Below, piece after piece: positions 1 to 8,314 of a DNA stretch of 63,514 nt; the first letter of the stretch is position 1, and every line of letters starts with the position of its first letter. The notes below the pieces were generated by a model. That model saw only the letters and a program-made list of their open reading frames with translations. It ran no database searches and was not told the origin of the DNA. The DNA is from Caldisericia bacterium (GTDB lineage: Bacteria; Caldisericota; Caldisericia; B22-G15). The stretch spans positions 1 through 63,514 of the forward strand of contig JASEFN010000006.1 of assembly GCA_030018355.1 (NCBI GenBank), written 5' to 3'. Made by a program: the position numbers and the translations under genes.

Positions 1-2
1 CG

Positions 3-302
3 CTAATGAGAATAATAGAATTGGATCTATTTCCATTTTTACAAGAAGCCTATATTGCATCAAAAGCAATATCTGATTTACCTATAAAATATAGAACTTC
101 TGAAAAAATCAAACCTGTTGAATTAACAAAATATGAAGAAAGTATGGCAGAAGATCTTGGAAAAAGAGTTGGGGGTTCAAAAGATACTGGAGAAGCAATA
201 GCAATTGCCTTGAGATTGAAAATTGATAAATGTATTGTTGGTGAAAAATTTAATAGAGTATTCCAAAATATAAATATATATTCTTATGAAAGGTTGGGGT
301 GA
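3..302 (+). CDS. C-terminal part of a PIN-domain-like protein (5' end outside window)
   Basis: The frame is open to the left edge, so the real start is probably upstream; the first ATG in the window is at 6. The tail has a Gly-x-x-Glu-Ala-Ile-Ala-Ile-Ala stretch (about residues 60-70), then a hydrophobic strand, like the C-terminal half of PIN nucleases where an acidic residue sits in GEAxAIALA. The function is inferred from this short pattern only. Its stop codon lies 5 bp before the next gene, so the two are probably co-transcribed. Confidence 0.45.
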   Translation, partial: LMRIIELDLFPFLQEAYIASKAISDLPIKYRTSEKIKPVELTKYEESMAEDLGKRVGGSKDTGEAIAIALRLKIDKCIVGEKFNRVFQNINIYSYERLG

Positions 303-307
303 TTATT

Positions 308-1117
308 ATGAAATTTTTAATTGGAGGAATTTCGCCTCATCCTCCATTGTTAATTCCTGAAATAGGTGGATCTGAAAGAAAATATGTAAAAAAAACTGAT
401 GAAAGTTTATTAATTCTTGCTGAAAAAATTTTAAATGAAAACATAGAAACAGTAGTTTTTATGTCTCCCCACTCTCCCTTTTTAAAGGGTGGAATAACAA
501 TTTACTCTAGTGAAACTCTATATGGTGATTTTTCACAATTTGGAGTAAGTGAGGTTTCTTTTAAATATAAAAATGATTTGGAATTGGTAAATGAAATAGT
601 AAATAAAGGTAAAGAATTTAGTATAAAATTTTATAAATTACCACCTGATTACCCACTTGATCATGGAGTTTTAGTTCCTTTATATTATCTTGATAAATTA
701 AAAAGTTATGAATTTAAAATTGTTGTTATGAGTCAACATTTCACACTTGAAAGAGAGAAATTTTATCTTTTTAAAAATATTTTTGATGATATTGATCTTC
801 CAGAAAAAAAGGTTGCTTTTATTGCATCTGGAGATATGTCTCATAGGTTACTTGCTTCAGGTCCTTATGGATTTCATCCAAGTGGTCCTAAATTTGATAA
901 TTTAGTAATTGATGCAATAAAAAATGAAAATTTTAATGATTTAATTTCTATACCAGAAGAATTAATTGAAGAAGCGGGCGAGTGTGGATATAGATCAATT
1001 TTAACACTTTTTACTCTTCTCCCTTTTAATGAATATAAAGCAGAGGTTTTATCATATGAAGGTCCTTTTGGTGTTGGATATTTAGTTGCAATTGTTGAAA
1101 GGAGAGATTATGCATAA
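308..1117 (+). CDS. AmmeMemoRadiSam system MEMO/LigB-like protein
   Basis: This is a class III extradiol dioxygenase (LigB)-fold protein of the MEMO branch. The N-terminus carries HPPLLIPEIG, followed by a SPHSP motif near residue 55 and an SGDMSH motif near residue 175, which are the conserved His-rich positions of this fold. The family usually occurs with AMMECR1 and a radical SAM protein; its biochemical role is uncertain. In many bacteria this domain is fused to AMMECR1, but here AMMECR1 is the next gene and overlaps by 8 bp. I chose ATG 308 because GGGGTG lies just upstream; GTG 299 is an in-frame alternative. Confidence 0.8.
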   Translation: MKFLIGGISPHPPLLIPEIGGSERKYVKKTDESLLILAEKILNENIETVVFMSPHSPFLKGGITIYSSETLYGDFSQFGVSEVSFKYKNDLELVNEIVNKGKEFSIKFYKLPPDYPLDHGVLVPLYYLDKLKSYEFKIVVMSQHFTLEREKFYLFKNIFDDIDLPEKKVAFIASGDMSHRLLASGPYGFHPSGPKFDNLVIDAIKNENFNDLISIPEELIEEAGECGYRSILTLFTLLPFNEYKAEVLSYEGPFGVGYLVAIVERRDYA

Positions 1118-1622
1118 ACTTGTTAAATTAGCAAAAAATAGCGTTGAACTTTATGTAAAAGAAAGAAAAATATTTGTTCCAGATTTAGATGAATATAAAG
1201 AGTATTTAAATGTTAGGAAAGGAGCATTTGTAACAATACATAAAGGCAAAGATTTAAGAGGATGTATTGGTACATATCTTCCAACAAGAGAAAATGTAAT
1301 TGAAGAAATTGTTTACAATGCAATATCTGCAGCAACAGAAGATCCACGTTTTGATCCTGTGTCACCTAAAGAACTTGATGAATTAACTTATTCTGTAGAT
1401 TTACTTGAAGAACCACAAGAAGTAAAAGATTTAAGTGAACTTGATCCACAAATTTATGGTGTTATAGTTGTTAAGGGATTTAGAAGAGGACTTCTTTTGC
1501 CACAAATTGAGGGAGTTGATAGTGTTGAAGAGCAGTTAAGAATAGCTAAAATAAAGGCTGGGATACATCCATTAGATAAAGATGTAAAAATATATAAATT
1601 TAAAGTCACAAGATTTTTCTAA
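1110..1622 (+). CDS. AMMECR1 domain protein (AmmeMemoRadiSam system protein A)
   Basis: The protein of about 170 residues is a single AMMECR1 domain. It has the family hallmark RGCIGTY near residue 50, followed by the AATEDPRF region. ATG 1110 is chosen because GGAGAG precedes it by a normal distance; the frame extends upstream to a TTG at 1086. It overlaps the MEMO-like gene by 8 bp, indicating translational coupling. The third usual partner, a radical SAM enzyme, is not in this window and could lie to the left. The molecular function of AMMECR1 domains is not settled. Confidence 0.85.
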   Translation: MHKLVKLAKNSVELYVKERKIFVPDLDEYKEYLNVRKGAFVTIHKGKDLRGCIGTYLPTRENVIEEIVYNAISAATEDPRFDPVSPKELDELTYSVDLLEEPQEVKDLSELDPQIYGVIVVKGFRRGLLLPQIEGVDSVEEQLRIAKIKAGIHPLDKDVKIYKFKVTRFF

Positions 1623-1625
1623 TTT

Positions 1626-2081
1626 ATGGATAAAAAAGATATAATTTTTATGAAAGTTGCCTTATATGAGGCAAAGAAAGCATATTCTAAAGGTGAAATC
1701 CCAGTTGGTGCAGTTATAGTAAAAAATGGTAAAGTAATATCAAAAGCGCATAATTTAAAAGAAAAAAATAAAGATTCAACCTCTCATGCTGAAATAAATG
1801 CAATAAGATTAGCAACAAATAAATTAAATGATTGGAGATTGAATGATTGTGAGATATATATCACAAAAGAACCCTGTATAATGTGTGCAGGAGCAATTAT
1901 TGAATCAAGAATAAGAAGAGTTATTTTTGGTTTTTATGATAAAGAGAGTGGAGCATTTGGCGGAAAAATAAATATTTTAAATTTTATTAATGCTAAAATT
2001 ATTATAGAGAATGGAATTCTTGAAAGAGAGTGTTTTGAAATATTTAAAAGTTTTTTTGATATTTTACGGAGAGGTGGCTGA
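1626..2081 (+). CDS. tadA: tRNA-specific adenosine deaminase
   Basis: Converts adenosine-34 to inosine in the tRNA anticodon, classically tRNA-Arg(ACG). The zinc site is complete: His54 and Glu56 in the HAE motif, and Cys84 and Cys87 in PCIMC. At 151 residues it has the usual TadA length. It starts 3 bp after the AMMECR1 stop without a clear ribosome binding site. Its last codons (RRGG and stop) are read from the first 14 bases of the following tRNA-Ser gene, so mRNA and tRNA share sequence. Confidence 0.92.
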   Translation: MDKKDIIFMKVALYEAKKAYSKGEIPVGAVIVKNGKVISKAHNLKEKNKDSTSHAEINAIRLATNKLNDWRLNDCEIYITKEPCIMCAGAIIESRIRRVIFGFYDKESGAFGGKINILNFINAKIIIENGILERECFEIFKSFFDILRRGG

Positions 2082-2161
2082 GTGGTCTAAAGCGCCTGCC
2101 TCGAAAGCAGGAAAGCGGATTTATTTCCGCTTCGCGGGTTCAAATCCCGCCCTCTCCGCCA
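2068..2161 (+). tRNA. tRNA-Ser (CGA)
   Basis: A class II tRNA with acceptor GGAGAGG pairing to CCTCTCC, discriminator G and an encoded CCA (2159-2161). The anticodon stem CCTGC/GCAGG encloses a loop with anticodon CGA at 2102-2104. A long variable arm (AAGCGGA...TCCGCTT) identifies tRNA-Ser. The T loop reads TTCAAAT. The first 14 bases overlap the end of tadA. The pncA ribosome binding site follows directly. Confidence 0.95.
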
Positions 2162-2180
2162 TGCTAAAGGAGGATTTACT

Positions 2181-2729
2181 ATGAGACCATTTGTATTAGT
2201 TGTTGACATGATTCATGATTTTGTATATGGAAAGTTTAAAAATGAGAGAGCAATTAAAATAATTCCAAATATTAAAAAACTTCTTGATATAGCAAGAGAA
2301 AAAAAGATACCTATAATTTATCTTAAGGATTCACATGAAAAAGGTGATCCTGAAGAGAGTTTATGGGGTGAACATGCATTAAAAGATACAAAAGGAAGTG
2401 AGATAATTGATGAATTAAAACCAAAAAGTGATGATTATATAATTTTAAAAAGAACATATTCTGGATTTTTTAAAACAGATCTTGATTTACTTTTAAAAAA
2501 ACTTGAGACTGACACTGCTTTTGTTGTCGGAATTTCAACAGATATTTGTGTTCAAAATAATGTAGGAGAGTTATTTTATAGAGGATTTACTACTTTTGTT
2601 TTAAAAGATTGTACTGCATCAATTAGTGAAGAGAATCACGAGTCTGCATTAAATTATATGAAAAATATCTTTAATGCAAAAATTATATCACTTGATGAGG
2701 CACTAAAACTTCTTGAGGAGGTAAAATGA
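2181..2729 (+). CDS. pncA: Nicotinamidase-like cysteine hydrolase
   Basis: An isochorismatase-fold hydrolase that should deamidate nicotinamide to nicotinate. The Asp-Lys-Cys triad is visible as Asp9, Lys90 (LKRTYSGF) and Cys123 (STDICV). The assignment as nicotinamidase rests on the 4-bp overlap with nicotinate phosphoribosyltransferase, the next enzyme in NAD salvage; the fold alone would also allow other isochorismatase-like activities. A strong AAAGGAGG precedes ATG 2181. Confidence 0.85.
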   Translation: MRPFVLVVDMIHDFVYGKFKNERAIKIIPNIKKLLDIAREKKIPIIYLKDSHEKGDPEESLWGEHALKDTKGSEIIDELKPKSDDYIILKRTYSGFFKTDLDLLLKKLETDTAFVVGISTDICVQNNVGELFYRGFTTFVLKDCTASISEENHESALNYMKNIFNAKIISLDEALKLLEEVK

Positions 2730-3916
2730 AAATATTTAGAGTTCCAACAGAAGAGGAGATAAAACAAGGACTTTGTACAGATGCTTATTTTGTTAGAACA
2801 GAGGAAGTTTTAAAAGGTTTAAATGACCAAACAGAAGTAACAATGGAACTTATGACAAAAAAGTTTCCAGATAAAAATTATGCTTTTGGTGTTCTTGCAG
2901 GTCTTTATGAAGTTGCAAAACTACTTGAAGGATTACCTCTTGATGTTGATGCTATGGAAGAAGGAGATTTTTTCTTTCCAGAAGAGCCTGTTTTAAATAT
3001 AACTGGTAAATATATCGATTTTGTAAGATATGAAACATCAATATTAGGTTTTATCTGTTCATATTCAGGTATAGCATCAAAAGCAATAAGAGTGAGAATT
3101 GCTGCAAAAAATAAAATAGTTTTATCATTCGGAACAAGAAGACAACATCCATTTCTTGCTCCAACAATTGAATATGCTACTTACATTGCTGGTTTTGATG
3201 GTGTATCTAATGTTATAGGAGCAAAATATATTGGAAAAGAAGCTGTTGGAACTATGCCACATGCTTTAATTCTTGTCCTTGGTGATAATAAAAAAGCATT
3301 TAAAAGTTTTGATGATATTGTTGATAAAAAAATTCCAAGAATATGTTTAATAGATACATCAGGTTCACCTATGACAGAACTTGAAGATGCTTTGAGTGTT
3401 TTAGGTAAAAATTTAAAAGGTGTAAGAATTGATTCTGGAAATTTAAAAGCAATTGGAAGAGAAATTAGATGGTATTTGAATTTGAAAGGCAGAAGCGATG
3501 TTTTAATTTATTTTAGTGGTGGATTAGATGAATATTCAATAATTGAATTAAACGATGTTGGAGATGGGTTTGGTGTCGGAACAAAAATTGCTGATGCAGA
3601 TGTAATAGATTTTGCATTGAAAATAATTGAAGTTAATGGAACTCCAAGAGCAAAAGTTGGAAATTACCCTGGAAAAAAACAAGTTTTAAGAAATGAAAAA
3701 TTTGAAGATATTGTTACTCTCTATGGGAATAAAAAAGAGGGATATAAAGAACTTTTAAAACCACTCATAAGGAGTGGTAAAATTGTAAGGGAGATACCTG
3801 ATCCAGATACTGTAAGAAAAAGAGTTCTCGAAAATCTATCTAAATTACCAGATTATTTAAAAACAATAGTTGGAGAGGTAAAATATCCTGTCAAAATGAT
3901 ACCTAATTTAGTATAA
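2726..3916 (+). CDS. pncB: Nicotinate phosphoribosyltransferase
   Basis: Makes nicotinate mononucleotide from nicotinate and PRPP in the Preiss-Handler salvage route. The 396-residue protein has the family's N-terminal DAYF segment, the GTRRQHP motif (near residue 138) and an RIDSGNL segment (near 235) of the phosphate-binding region. It forms a two-gene salvage unit with pncA. nadD, which acts on the product, is elsewhere in this window. Its stop codon is embedded in a TATAAT that looks like the rnpB -10 box. Confidence 0.93.
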   Translation: MKIFRVPTEEEIKQGLCTDAYFVRTEEVLKGLNDQTEVTMELMTKKFPDKNYAFGVLAGLYEVAKLLEGLPLDVDAMEEGDFFFPEEPVLNITGKYIDFVRYETSILGFICSYSGIASKAIRVRIAAKNKIVLSFGTRRQHPFLAPTIEYATYIAGFDGVSNVIGAKYIGKEAVGTMPHALILVLGDNKKAFKSFDDIVDKKIPRICLIDTSGSPMTELEDALSVLGKNLKGVRIDSGNLKAIGREIRWYLNLKGRSDVLIYFSGGLDEYSIIELNDVGDGFGVGTKIADADVIDFALKIIEVNGTPRAKVGNYPGKKQVLRNEKFEDIVTLYGNKKEGYKELLKPLIRSGKIVREIPDPDTVRKRVLENLSKLPDYLKTIVGEVKYPVKMIPNLV

Positions 3917-3917
3917 T
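3888..3917 (+). promoter_or_regulatory. Predicted promoter of rnpB
   Basis: A perfect TATAAT lies at 3912-3917, seven bases before the 5' end of the RNase P RNA stem at 3925. A weaker CTGTCA at 3888-3893 (4 of 6) gives an 18-bp spacer. The box overlaps the pncB stop codon (3914-3916). Confidence 0.6.
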
Positions 3918-3924
3918 TATATAT

Positions 3925-4263
3925 GGAACCTGGAAGAAGAGGTGGTCGCAGTTAACCTATTAAGTAGGTTAACTGAGGAAAGTCCAGGCTCCATGGGCAA
4001 GAGTGCTGAACGCAAGTTCAGCGGGAGTAATCCCGGGAAAGTGTCACAGAAACAACACCGCCAGAATCTTAATGGTTCTGGTAAGGGTGAAAAAGTGTGG
4101 TAAGAGCACACTATGGAGTCAGGTGACTGACTCCATGGACAAACCCCACTCGGAGCAAGGTCGAATAGGAGAACTTTGCCCAAATGAATTAAGTTCTCGG
4201 GTAGACCGCTTAGATAGATGACCACCTTAAACACAGAACCTGGCTTATCTTCTTCCAGGTTCC
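3925..4263 (+). ncRNA. rnpB: RNase P RNA (class A)
   Basis: The catalytic RNA of RNase P, which matures tRNA 5' ends. A perfect 15-bp P1 helix pairs 3925-3939 with 4249-4263 and defines both ends (about 339 nt). Conserved elements follow in order: GAGGAAAGTCC near 3974, the ACAGAAACA segment near 4045, the GTAAGAGCAC segment near 4100, and ACAGAACCTGGCTTA near the 3' end. Two open frames across this region are spurious. Its protein-associated regulator RnpM (YlxR) is at 54895-55191. Confidence 0.97.
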
Positions 4264-4265
4264 AA

Positions 4266-5372
4266 TTACATTCCTTTAAATGCCATCTCTATTGCATTAT
4301 CAATAGATTTTTGTAATATTTCTGGTAAACCCTCAATTTTTATATTTAAGAATCCCCTTAAAATTAATGATATAGCGTCATCCTCTTTTATACCCCTTGA
4401 CATAAGATATTCAATTTCATCTCTTGCAATTTTACCCACGATTGCTTCATGGCTCATTTCAACATCTCTGACCTCTGAAGATAGTTCTGGAATAGTTATA
4501 ATTTCTCCGGTATCTTTTAACATTATTCCATTACACTCCATATGTGCCTTTATATTTTTACCTTTTCCAATTAGAGAACCTTTTGATATTATTTTACCTC
4601 CATCACTTATAACTCTACTAACTATCTCACCACTTGTTTCATCAGCATTTAAGAAAATTTTTCCTCCAATATTTAAAAAAGAATCTTCATCTGCCATGAG
4701 AATTGAATATAATTTTGCTTTTGCTCTTTTACCAACAAGATAGACAATTGGTTCACTTTGAGTGCTTTTAACTTTTTTTAATGAAACATAATTTGATATA
4801 AATACTCCGTCTTCATCAACAATAGCAGCACTTCTTGGTCTGACAACAACATTTGGTGCCCAATCGTGAATCATAGTAAATGAAATTTTTGCACCTTTTT
4901 TAACATAAAATTCAGTTATTGCAATATGAGATCCACTATCAGAGTATGTAGCGGCTGCACATCCATTTATTAAATTTAACTCAGAATTTTCTTCTGCAAT
5001 AACAATATTATGAACAAGTTGAGAAAAGCCGCTCTTTTTTATTAAAAAACATGTTTGAATTGGAAAACGGGTTTTTACATTAGGTAATGTTCTTATAAAA
5101 AATCCAGTAGCACCTTTTCTTGCAACAAGTCTTGTATAAGCATCCTTATTTTTATCAACAATTTTAAAAACATAATTGTTTAATTCTGGAAACTTTTGAA
5201 TTGCTTCATTAAGAGGTAAAATTTGTACTCCTTCTTGTTTTAAACTAATATTATAAACACCCTTATTTACAAATAAAAAAGAACCAATTCTATTTTTTTC
5301 CTCTAAATCAACTCCAACTCTTAAAAGTTTTTCAATATCTTCTTTTTTTAATTCATCATTTATGTTAGACAT
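4266..5372 (-). CDS. sufB: SufB/SufD-family Fe-S scaffold (single SUF scaffold gene)
   Basis: A scaffold subunit of the SUF iron-sulfur cluster system, built from the right-handed beta-helix core typical of SufB and SufD. The C-terminal part contains the conserved SHEAIVGKIARDEIEYLMSRG-like region (about residues 308-328) diagnostic of the family. It is the only scaffold gene beside sufC, overlapping it by 13 bp, so it would replace the usual SufB-SufD heterodimer with a homodimer, as in archaeal SufBC. Calling it SufB rather than SufD is a convention here. Confidence 0.85.
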   Translation of the reverse strand: MSNINDELKKEDIEKLLRVGVDLEEKNRIGSFLFVNKGVYNISLKQEGVQILPLNEAIQKFPELNNYVFKIVDKNKDAYTRLVARKGATGFFIRTLPNVKTRFPIQTCFLIKKSGFSQLVHNIVIAEENSELNLINGCAAATYSDSGSHIAITEFYVKKGAKISFTMIHDWAPNVVVRPRSAAIVDEDGVFISNYVSLKKVKSTQSEPIVYLVGKRAKAKLYSILMADEDSFLNIGGKIFLNADETSGEIVSRVISDGGKIISKGSLIGKGKNIKAHMECNGIMLKDTGEIITIPELSSEVRDVEMSHEAIVGKIARDEIEYLMSRGIKEDDAISLILRGFLNIKIEGLPEILQKSIDNAIEMAFKGM

Positions 5373-6097
5373 CTCTCACATCCTTTAAACCCGTTTTCTT
5401 TAATATTTCTCAATATTTCATTGGGATTTCCTTCACATATAATTTTTCCATTTAACAATACATAACCTCTATCAACTTCTATAAACTCCAATATCCCTCC
5501 AGTATGAGTAATTATAACTCCTGATTTTTTTCTATTTATAATATTTAAATCTTTTTGAAGTAGTTTATTCATTGTCTTACCAATTGTTTTAATATTTTCA
5601 AGATCAACTCCTGATTCTGGTTCATCAAAAATCATAAAATCAGGATTTTGTGCAATTAGTTGAATTAATTCTGATCTTTTTAATTCTCCTCCAGAAAAGT
5701 TATAATTTATATCTCTATCAATTAATTCATTTAACTTCAAAATATCAATATAATCTTTATAATTTCCATCCTTCGAAATAATTTCTAAAATTTTTTTAAA
5801 TTTAACACCTTTAATCGAAGGAGGTTTCTGAAACAAGACTCCAATTCCAAGTTTTGCTCTTTCATCAATTGTTAGGCCATTTAATGTTCTCTCTTTAAAA
5901 ATTATTTCACCACTTTTGATTTTATATCCACTAAATCCAAGAATTGTTAAAATTAAAGTTGTTTTACCGCTTCCATTTGGTCCAAAAATTGCAATAGTTT
6001 CGCCTTCTTTAATTGAAAGGTTAATTCCTTTCAAAATTTCCTTTCCATCAACTTCAACATAAAGATCCTTTATTCTTAATATCTCTTTTTTCTCCAT
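5360..6097 (-). CDS. sufC: SufC-type ABC ATPase
   Basis: A cytosolic ABC ATPase that drives the SUF scaffold. It has Walker A GPNGSGKTT near residue 40, a signature FSGGELKR near 135, Walker B FMIFDEPESG near 155, and the H-loop ITHTGG. ATG 6097 is preferred because AAAGGTG lies 5 nt upstream; an in-frame GTG at 6103 is possible. A TATAAT on this strand at 6112-6117 suggests a very short leader. No SufS, SufU or SufE gene is near. Confidence 0.88.
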   Translation of the reverse strand: MEKKEILRIKDLYVEVDGKEILKGINLSIKEGETIAIFGPNGSGKTTLILTILGFSGYKIKSGEIIFKERTLNGLTIDERAKLGIGVLFQKPPSIKGVKFKKILEIISKDGNYKDYIDILKLNELIDRDINYNFSGGELKRSELIQLIAQNPDFMIFDEPESGVDLENIKTIGKTMNKLLQKDLNIINRKKSGVIITHTGGILEFIEVDRGYVLLNGKIICEGNPNEILRNIKENGFKGCERCLT

Positions 6098-6127
6098 AAT
6101 CACCTTTATAAATTATAACGCAAATAT

Positions 6128-6133
6128 TATAAT
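6128..6133 (+). promoter_or_regulatory. Predicted -10 box for proA
   Basis: A perfect TATAAT lies 32 bp before the proA start in the 68-bp divergent region shared with sufC. On the opposite strand another TATAAT lies at 6112-6117, facing sufC. No convincing -35 box is seen for either, so this is a tentative call. Confidence 0.4.
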
Positions 6134-6165
6134 TTAAATAAATTTTTTAACATGAGGTGTGTAAT

Positions 6166-7413
6166 ATGTATGAAGTTGAAGAAAAAGCAAAGAGAGCCTT
6201 TTTAACAAAAGTTAAATTAGGAGAATTAAATACTGAAATTAAAAATAGTGTTTTAAATTTAATGGCAGAGGCATTGATTAAAAATAAAGAAAAAATTTTA
6301 GAAGAGAATAAAAAAGATTTAGTAAAAGGTGAAGAGAAGGGTCTTTCTAAGTCTCTTCTTGATAGATTACTTTTAAATGAAAATAGAATTTTTAGTATGG
6401 TTCAAGGAATAAAAGATGTTGTTTCTCTTCCTGATCCAGTTGGTGAAATTGTTGAAGGTACAACAAGGCCAAATGGTCTACTTATAATTAAAAAAAGAGT
6501 ACCTCTTGGAGTTATTGGAATGATTTATGAAGCAAGACCAAATGTTACAGTAGATGCTATCACATTATGCTTAAAAAGTGGAAATGCAATTATTTTAAGA
6601 GGTGGAAGTGAAGCATTTAACTCAAATCTTATTCTTTATAAAATTTTAAGTGAAGTTGCATATAAAAATGGAATTCCAAATGGTGCAATTCAAATGATAG
6701 AAAATACAGATAGAAAAGAAGTTGAAATTATGTTTAATCTTATTGACTACATTGATGTAATAATTCCAAGAGGAAGCAAAACTTTCATTGATTTTGTAAA
6801 AAGAAACTCAAGAGTACCAGTTATTGAAACTGGTGCAGGTGTTGTTCATATTTATATAGATAAAGATTTTGATTTAGAAATGGCTAAAAAAATTGTTGTA
6901 AATGCAAAGGTTCAAAAACCATCCGTTTGTAATGCAGTTGAAAAACTTTTATTTCATAAAGATGTATCTAAAGAGGCTATAATAGAAATTTTAGATGAAT
7001 TGAGGAAAAATAATGTAGAAATAATAGGAGATAAGTTTATTTACTCAATTTATAAAGAATCAAAACTCGCGACAGAAGAAGATTGGGATACAGAATACCT
7101 TGACTTAAAAATTACAGTTGGAATAGTTGAAGATATTGATGAAGCAATTGAACACATTAATAAACATAGTACACATCATTCAGAGACTATAATATCAAGA
7201 AATTATGAAAATATAATTAAGTTTTTAAATTTAGTTGATTCTGCCTGTGTTTATGCTAATGCTTCTACAAGATTTTCAGATGGTGGAGAATTTGGATTAG
7301 GTGCAGAAATTGGAATTTCAACTCAAAAATTGCACACAAGAGGTCCTATGGGGTTAAGAGAATTAACTTCAATAAAATATATTATTTTTGGTTCAGGACA
7401 AATTAGAAAATAA
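6166..7413 (+). CDS. proA: Gamma-glutamyl phosphate reductase (glutamate-5-semialdehyde dehydrogenase)
   Basis: Second step of proline synthesis: NADPH-dependent reduction of gamma-glutamyl phosphate. The family segment MIYEARPNVTVDA is near residue 125, and the catalytic Cys lies in QKPSVCNA near residue 255. At about 415 residues it has normal length. ATG 6166 follows GAGGTG; the frame also offers GTG 6157. It is divergent from sufC and followed by proC. The first enzyme, glutamate 5-kinase (proB), is not in this window. Confidence 0.95.
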   Translation: MYEVEEKAKRAFLTKVKLGELNTEIKNSVLNLMAEALIKNKEKILEENKKDLVKGEEKGLSKSLLDRLLLNENRIFSMVQGIKDVVSLPDPVGEIVEGTTRPNGLLIIKKRVPLGVIGMIYEARPNVTVDAITLCLKSGNAIILRGGSEAFNSNLILYKILSEVAYKNGIPNGAIQMIENTDRKEVEIMFNLIDYIDVIIPRGSKTFIDFVKRNSRVPVIETGAGVVHIYIDKDFDLEMAKKIVVNAKVQKPSVCNAVEKLLFHKDVSKEAIIEILDELRKNNVEIIGDKFIYSIYKESKLATEEDWDTEYLDLKITVGIVEDIDEAIEHINKHSTHHSETIISRNYENIIKFLNLVDSACVYANASTRFSDGGEFGLGAEIGISTQKLHTRGPMGLRELTSIKYIIFGSGQIRK

Positions 7414-7461
7414 TTTATTTGTGCTAAACTAAATTTGATAGAAAATTTAAGGAGGTTTGAA

Positions 7462-8265
7462 ATGAGAATAGGGTTTTTTGGTGCAGGAAAAATGGGTGAA
7501 GCAATTTTAGGAGGTTTATTAAAAAAGGGTTTTAAAAAGGAAGATATTTTTATATCTGAAATTGTTCAAGATAGATTAAATTATATAAAAGAGAAATATG
7601 GTGTTCAAGGTTCAACGAAAAGTGTAGATGCATTTAATTTTGGTGATATTTTGATTTCTGCTGTAAAGCCACAAAACATAAAAGATTTATCAGAAGAACT
7701 TAAAGAATACAACTTTAATGAAAAAATTTTCCTCTCAATTATGGCTGGAATAAAAATTGAAAAAATTTTAGAGTCATTTAAAGTAAAAAAAGTTGTAAGA
7801 ACAATGCCAAATATAAATGCACAAATTGGTGAAGCAATAACTTTATGGACAGATGTTGGTTTAAATGAAACTGAAAAAGAGTTTGTAAGAAAAATTTTAT
7901 CTTCATTTGGTGAAGAAATTTATGTATCAAAAGAAGAACATATTGATATTGGAACATCAATTAGTGGTTCAGGCCCTGCCTATGTTTTTTATTTCCTCGA
8001 TGCATTGATTGATGCAGGAGTTTATCTTGGACTTGCAAGAGATGTTTCTGAAAAACTTTCAATTCAAACTATTTTAGGTTCAATTTTGTTAAAAAAAGCA
8101 ACTCAAAAAGAGGCTCATGAGTTAATTCATATGGTTACATCCCCAGGAGGAACTACAATTGAAGCACTTTATAAATTTGATGAGAATAGATTGAAATATA
8201 CTATTATGAGTGGAGTTATTGAAGCATATAAAAAGAGTAAAGCACTTGGTGAAACCAAAAAATAA
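7462..8265 (+). CDS. proC: Pyrroline-5-carboxylate reductase
   Basis: Last step of proline synthesis, NAD(P)H-dependent reduction of pyrroline-5-carboxylate. The N-terminal Rossmann motif GFFGAGKMGEAI and the C-terminal family motif MVTSPGGTT (near residue 230) are both present. ATG 7462 is chosen because AAGGAGG precedes it; a TTG at 7435 in the same frame lacks such support. It lies 48 bp after proA and is probably in the same transcript. Confidence 0.95.
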   Translation: MRIGFFGAGKMGEAILGGLLKKGFKKEDIFISEIVQDRLNYIKEKYGVQGSTKSVDAFNFGDILISAVKPQNIKDLSEELKEYNFNEKIFLSIMAGIKIEKILESFKVKKVVRTMPNINAQIGEAITLWTDVGLNETEKEFVRKILSSFGEEIYVSKEEHIDIGTSISGSGPAYVFYFLDALIDAGVYLGLARDVSEKLSIQTILGSILLKKATQKEAHELIHMVTSPGGTTIEALYKFDENRLKYTIMSGVIEAYKKSKALGETKK

Positions 8266-8314
8266 ATTTTAAAAGTGATAATGGTAATTATGTTATAAAT
8301 TTAAGGAGATTTAG

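Noticed and set aside
3917-4234. Open frames on both strands across 3917-4234
   Set aside because: They lie within the RNase P RNA, whose P1 helix and conserved elements are clear, and they resemble no protein.
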